DNA of 64,000 bases, from positions 124,001 to 188,000 of the forward strand of contig NZ_FNLO01000005.1 in assembly GCF_900095735.1 (NCBI RefSeq), given 5' to 3'. Below, piece by piece: positions 58,442 to 64,000 of this stretch (the first letter of the stretch is position 1; the number at the start of each line of letters is the position of its first letter). The position numbers and the translations under genes were made by a program. Below the pieces are notes generated by a model. It did no database searches. It saw only the letters and a list, made by a program, of their open reading frames with translations, and was not told where the DNA came from. The DNA is from Chitinasiproducens palmae. GTDB taxonomy: Bacteria > Pseudomonadota > Gammaproteobacteria > Burkholderiales > Burkholderiaceae.

Positions 58442-59542
58442 ATGCCGTCCGACTCCGCCGTCCAGGCTCTTGCCAACGATACTTTTCTGCGCGCGCTGAT
58501 GCGCGAGCCGACCGACTACACGCCGGTGTGGCTGATGCGGCAGGCGGGACGCTATCTGCCGGAATACAACGCCACGCGCGCGCGCGCCGGCAGTTTCCTG
58601 AAGCTGGCGCAGAACCCGGCGCTGGCCACGGAAGTCACCCTGCAGCCGCTGGCACGCTTCCCGTTGGATGCCGCCATCCTGTTTTCCGACATCCTCACGG
58701 TGCCGGACGCGATGGGGCTCGGCCTGGAGTTCACCGCCGGCGAAGGCCCGAGCTTCGCGCGCCCGGTTCGGACGGAAGCCGATGTTGCGCGCCTCGCGGT
58801 ACCGGACATCGACGCAACCCTGGGCTACGTGACCGATGCCGTGCGTGAAATCCGCAAGGCGTTGACGGTCGGTGGCGTCCAGCGGGTGCCGCTGATCGGC
58901 TTCTCCGGTAGCCCGTTCACGCTGGCCTGCTACATGGTCGAAGGCCGGGGCTCGTCGGATTTCCGCACGATCAAGACGATGCTGTACAGCCAGCCGGAGT
59001 GGCTGCACCAGATCCTGAAGGTCAATGCCGACGCCGTGATCGCCTATCTCAATGCGCAGATCGAGGCTGGCGCGCAGGCGGTGATGATCTTCGACACCTG
59101 GGGCGGCGTGCTGGCGGATGGCGCGTACCAGGCCTTCTCGCTGGCCTATATCGAACGCATTGTCGCGGGCCTGATTCGCGAGCGGGAAGGGCGCCGCGTG
59201 CCCTGCATCGCATTCACCAAAGGGGGCGGGCTGTGGCTGGAGGCGCTCGCAGCGAGCGGCGTCGATGCGCTCGGCCTGGACTGGACGGTCGACCCGGCAG
59301 CCGCGCGTCAACGCGTCGGCGACAAGGTGGCGCTACAGGGCAGCCTTGATCCAAACGTCCTGTTCGCGCCGCCCGAAACGATCCGGGCGCAGGCGCGTGC
59401 GCTGCTCGATCGCTACGGCGCGGCGCCGGGTCACGTGTTCAATCTTGGCCATGGCATTTCGCAGTTCACGCCCCCCGAACATGCCGGTGCGCTGGTGACC
59501 GAAGTTCATGAGTACAGCCGGCAACAACGCGCGGGGCGTTGA
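58442..59542 (+). CDS. hemE: Uroporphyrinogen decarboxylase
   Basis: A 366-residue cytoplasmic enzyme of heme synthesis that removes four carboxyl groups from uroporphyrinogen III. The two signatures are [15 protein letters not shown] (substrate-binding Arg) and [16 protein letters not shown]; the key Asp is in [14 protein letters not shown]. The closing segment is [21 protein letters not shown]. The ATG at 58442 gives the usual MPSDS-like start; 58397 is an in-frame alternative. It is divergent from the pheC-like gene. Confidence 0.97.
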   Translation: MPSDSAVQALANDTFLRALMREPTDYTPVWLMRQAGRYLPEYNATRARAGSFLKLAQNPALATEVTLQPLARFPLDAAILFSDILTVPDAMGLGLEFTAGEGPSFARPVRTEADVARLAVPDIDATLGYVTDAVREIRKALTVGGVQRVPLIGFSGSPFTLACYMVEGRGSSDFRTIKTMLYSQPEWLHQILKVNADAVIAYLNAQIEAGAQAVMIFDTWGGVLADGAYQAFSLAYIERIVAGLIREREGRRVPCIAFTKGGGLWLEALAASGVDALGLDWTVDPAAARQRVGDKVALQGSLDPNVLFAPPETIRAQARALLDRYGAAPGHVFNLGHGISQFTPPEHAGALVTEVHEYSRQQRAGR

Positions 59543-59980
59543 CCGCGAGAACGGAGCGCTGGCCTGCCCGCTTGACTTATGCACAATTTCGGCAAAGCTT
59601 CGCGTCGTCGCAGGACAAGCCGGAGGGGTTGCTTCGGATGTAAGAAATTCTCGGTAAGCATCTGATAAAAAAGGACTAATGCGTCGAGTCGAGCAGTTTT
59701 GAGGAAATTTTTCGCTGCCTCTTGACAAAGCTTGCAACGTGGCGAAAGCACTTTTCAACAAAGTTATCCACAGGCGCTTCCACAATGGCTGCGACGTGAG
59801 CGGTAAACCCTTTCGGCACATGTGTTTACCTCCCATTGCGTGCAAATCGCGTGAGGCTTGGCGAACAGTTGCGAGCGCGTCGCTCGAGCAGGCGCCTGTC
59901 GGCGTTGCGTTGCCGGAGCGGGTTCCAGGCGGCACCATGCGGGAAATCACCGGTCCGCATCTACGTCTAGACGTCGCATC
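59543..59980. other. priA leader region with DnaA boxes and GGTAAAC heptamers
   Basis: About 440 bp, AT-richer than the flanking genes and without a credible frame. DnaA boxes fitting TTWTNCACA lie at 59577-59585 (TTATGCACA) and 59764-59772 (TTATCCACA). GGTAAAC lies at 59802-59808 and its complement at 59824-59830. A consensus TTGACA at 59722-59727 lacks a good -10. The combination repeats that of the origin-like region at 25 kb and may couple priA expression, or an initiator-titration site, to replication. Confidence 0.55.
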
Positions 59981-62323
<2,343 letters not shown>

Positions 62324-62426
62324 TCGCCGGGCGGGACCGCCAGTCGCATGATCCGCTGCACGGCCGCGCGTCGGCCGCCAGGCGTGCGTATCGGTGTCCA
62401 TACAGGCGTCCAATGGTGTTCAATGC

Positions 62427-62467
62427 AAGGTGCAACCCTAATGCGCGCCGGGTTGCACCTTTGTTTT
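62427..62467 (+). terminator. Terminator between priA and putA
   Basis: AAGGTGCAACCC (62427-62438) and GGGTTGCACCTT (62450-62461) form a perfect 12-bp stem with an 11-base loop, followed by TTGTTTT. It ends about 46 bp before putA, so the putA promoter may overlap it. Confidence 0.8.
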
Positions 62468-62513
62468 CTGTCGAGTACGATCCACCCACCCCGAACCCCC
62501 GCTGCGAAAAAAC

Positions 62514-64000
62514 ATGGTAACGACGACCCTCGGCGTCAAGGTGGACGAGCCTCTGCGCGCGCGTCTGAAGAATGCTGCCCAACATATCGACCGTACGCCG
62601 CACTGGCTGATCAAGCAGGCGATCTTCGCCTACCTCGAGCGCATCGAGGGCGGTGCGCTGCCACCCGAACTCGCCGGCGGCGACGGCGGCGAAGTTGTCG
62701 AGACGCCGACCGAAAGCGGCGAACAGCCGGTCCCGTTCATGGACTTCGCGCAGGGCGTGCAGCCGCAGTCGGTGCTGCGCGCGGCGATCACCTCCGCCTA
62801 TCGCCGCCCGGAAACCGAGTGCGTGCCTTTTCTGCTGGGACACGCCAAGCTGCCGGACGCGCTGGTGCAGCCCGTCGACGCGCTCGCGCGCCGTCTGGTC
62901 GAGGCGCTGCGCGGCAAGAACAAGGGCGGTGGCGTCGAAGGCCTGATCCACGAGTTTTCGCTGTCGAGTCAGGAAGGCGTGGCCCTGATGTGCCTTGCCG
63001 AGGCACTGCTGCGCATTCCGGACCGCGCCACGCGCGACGCGCTGATCCGCGACAAGATCAGCAAGGGCGACTGGCGCGCCCACCTTGGACAAGCCCCGTC
63101 GCTGTTCGTCAACGCGGCGACCTGGGGTCTGATGCTCACCGGCCGGCTGGTCGCGACGAACAGCGAAGCCGGCTTGTCGTCGGCCCTGACGCGTTTGATC
63201 GGACGCGGCGGCGAGCCGCTGATCCGCAAGGGCGTCGACATGGCGATGCGCCTGATGGGCGAGCAATTCGTCACCGGCGAAACCATTTCCGAGGCGCTCG
63301 CCAACAGCCGGAAGTTCGAGGCGAAGGGCTTCCGCTATTCGTACGACATGCTCGGCGAGGCGGCCACCACCGAGGAAGACGCGAAGCGCTACTACGCTTC
63401 CTACGAACAGGCGATCCACGCGATCGGCAAGGCCGCCAACGGGCGCGGCATCTACGAAGGTCCGGGCATCTCGATCAAGCTGTCGGCGCTGCATCCGCGC
63501 TACTCGCGGGCGCAGTACGACCGGGTGATGGCGGAACTGCTGCCGCGGGTGCGTGAACTCGCGCTGCTGGCGCGCCACTACGACATCGGCCTGAACATCG
63601 ATGCCGAAGAAGCCGACCGACTCGAAATCTCGCTCGACCTGCTCGAAGCACTCTGCTTCGACGAAGCGCTGGCTGGCTGGAACGGCATCGGCTTCGTGAT
63701 CCAGGCGTACCAGAAGCGTTGTCCGTACGTGATCGATTTCGTGATCGACCTGGCGCGCCGCAGCCGGCATCGGCTGATGATCCGTCTGGTCAAGGGCGCC
63801 TATTGGGACGCCGAGATCAAGCGCGCCCAGGTGGACGGTCTGGAAGGTTATCCGGTGTACACCCGCAAGGTGTACACCGACGTGTCCTACCTGGCCTGCG
63901 CGAAGCGTCTGCTGGCCGCGCCGGATGCGGTGTTCCCGCAGTTCGCGACGCACAACGCCCAGACGCTCGCGGCGATCTATCACCTGGCCGGCCGCAACTA
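62514..64000 (+). CDS. putA: Trifunctional PutA (proline dehydrogenase/P5C dehydrogenase/regulator), 5' part
   Basis: The first 495 residues of a protein cut by the right edge. A ribbon-helix-helix DNA-binding domain opens it (TTTLGVKVDEPLRARLKNAAQHIDRTPHWLIKQAIFAYLE), as in PutA proteins that repress their own gene when proline is absent. The proline dehydrogenase barrel follows with GPGISIKLSALHPRY, GLNIDAEEADRLEISLDL, FVIQAYQKRCPYVIDFVI, RLVKGAYWDAEIKRAQ and FATHNAQTLAAI. The aldehyde dehydrogenase part lies beyond the window. The ATG at 62514 begins the helix-helix domain exactly. Confidence 0.96.
   Translation, partial: MVTTTLGVKVDEPLRARLKNAAQHIDRTPHWLIKQAIFAYLERIEGGALPPELAGGDGGEVVETPTESGEQPVPFMDFAQGVQPQSVLRAAITSAYRRPETECVPFLLGHAKLPDALVQPVDALARRLVEALRGKNKGGGVEGLIHEFSLSSQEGVALMCLAEALLRIPDRATRDALIRDKISKGDWRAHLGQAPSLFVNAATWGLMLTGRLVATNSEAGLSSALTRLIGRGGEPLIRKGVDMAMRLMGEQFVTGETISEALANSRKFEAKGFRYSYDMLGEAATTEEDAKRYYASYEQAIHAIGKAANGRGIYEGPGISIKLSALHPRYSRAQYDRVMAELLPRVRELALLARHYDIGLNIDAEEADRLEISLDLLEALCFDEALAGWNGIGFVIQAYQKRCPYVIDFVIDLARRSRHRLMIRLVKGAYWDAEIKRAQVDGLEGYPVYTRKVYTDVSYLACAKRLLAAPDAVFPQFATHNAQTLAAIYHLAGRN

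Overview
This 64-kb window is GC-rich and looks like the origin-proximal part of the main chromosome of a Burkholderiaceae bacterium (Burkholderia sensu lato or a close relative). The grounds are the gene content (mnmG-rsmG-parA-parB, the whole atpIBEFHAGDC operon, hemE, priA, putA), two perfect chromosomal parS sites, family-typical small proteins (DUF3185, DUF3717), and a gsp cluster with gspC inverted. Species cannot be named from the sequence.

Layout. 0-9 kb: end of an unknown gene, a REC-histidine kinase, a small membrane protein, a PhyH-type dioxygenase, srkA with a candidate small RNA in front of it, gshA, a glutathione S-transferase and a solitary outer-membrane efflux factor. 9-21 kb: a complete type II secretion cluster (gspD-E-F and gspG-H-I-J-K-L-M-N on the minus strand, gspC on the plus strand), with a lytic transglycosylase gene divergent from gspD. 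22-25 kb: an HU gene and mnmC, whose methyltransferase half looks eroded. 25.0-25.8 kb: a gene-free, AT-richer stretch with DnaA boxes and repeated elements, a good candidate for the replication origin. 25.8-36 kb: antiporter, ybdK, MarR and flavin-oxidoreductase genes, a SET-domain gene, a two-component system, phhB, phhA and an Lrp-type regulator. 36-41 kb: a branched-chain amino-acid ABC transporter with a fused LivM-LivG protein. 41-46 kb: parS, mnmG, rsmG, parA, parB. 46-55 kb: a 1.3-kb orphan spacer and the ATP synthase operon. 55-64 kb: an acyl-CoA synthetase, a PheC-like periplasmic dehydratase, hemE, priA and the 5' part of putA.

Strand use changes at about 25 kb. To the right, 28 of 33 genes are on the plus strand; to the left, 16 of 24 are on the minus strand. 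That fits replication forks leaving from the DnaA-box region. A GGTAAAC heptamer is concentrated both there (six copies in about 410 bp) and in the priA leader (two copies beside DnaA boxes). I know of no description of this pairing.

A second trend is short tandem repeats, mostly with a 12-bp period, at about nine places both inside genes (in frame) and between them. No tRNA, rRNA, CRISPR array or intact insertion sequence was seen.
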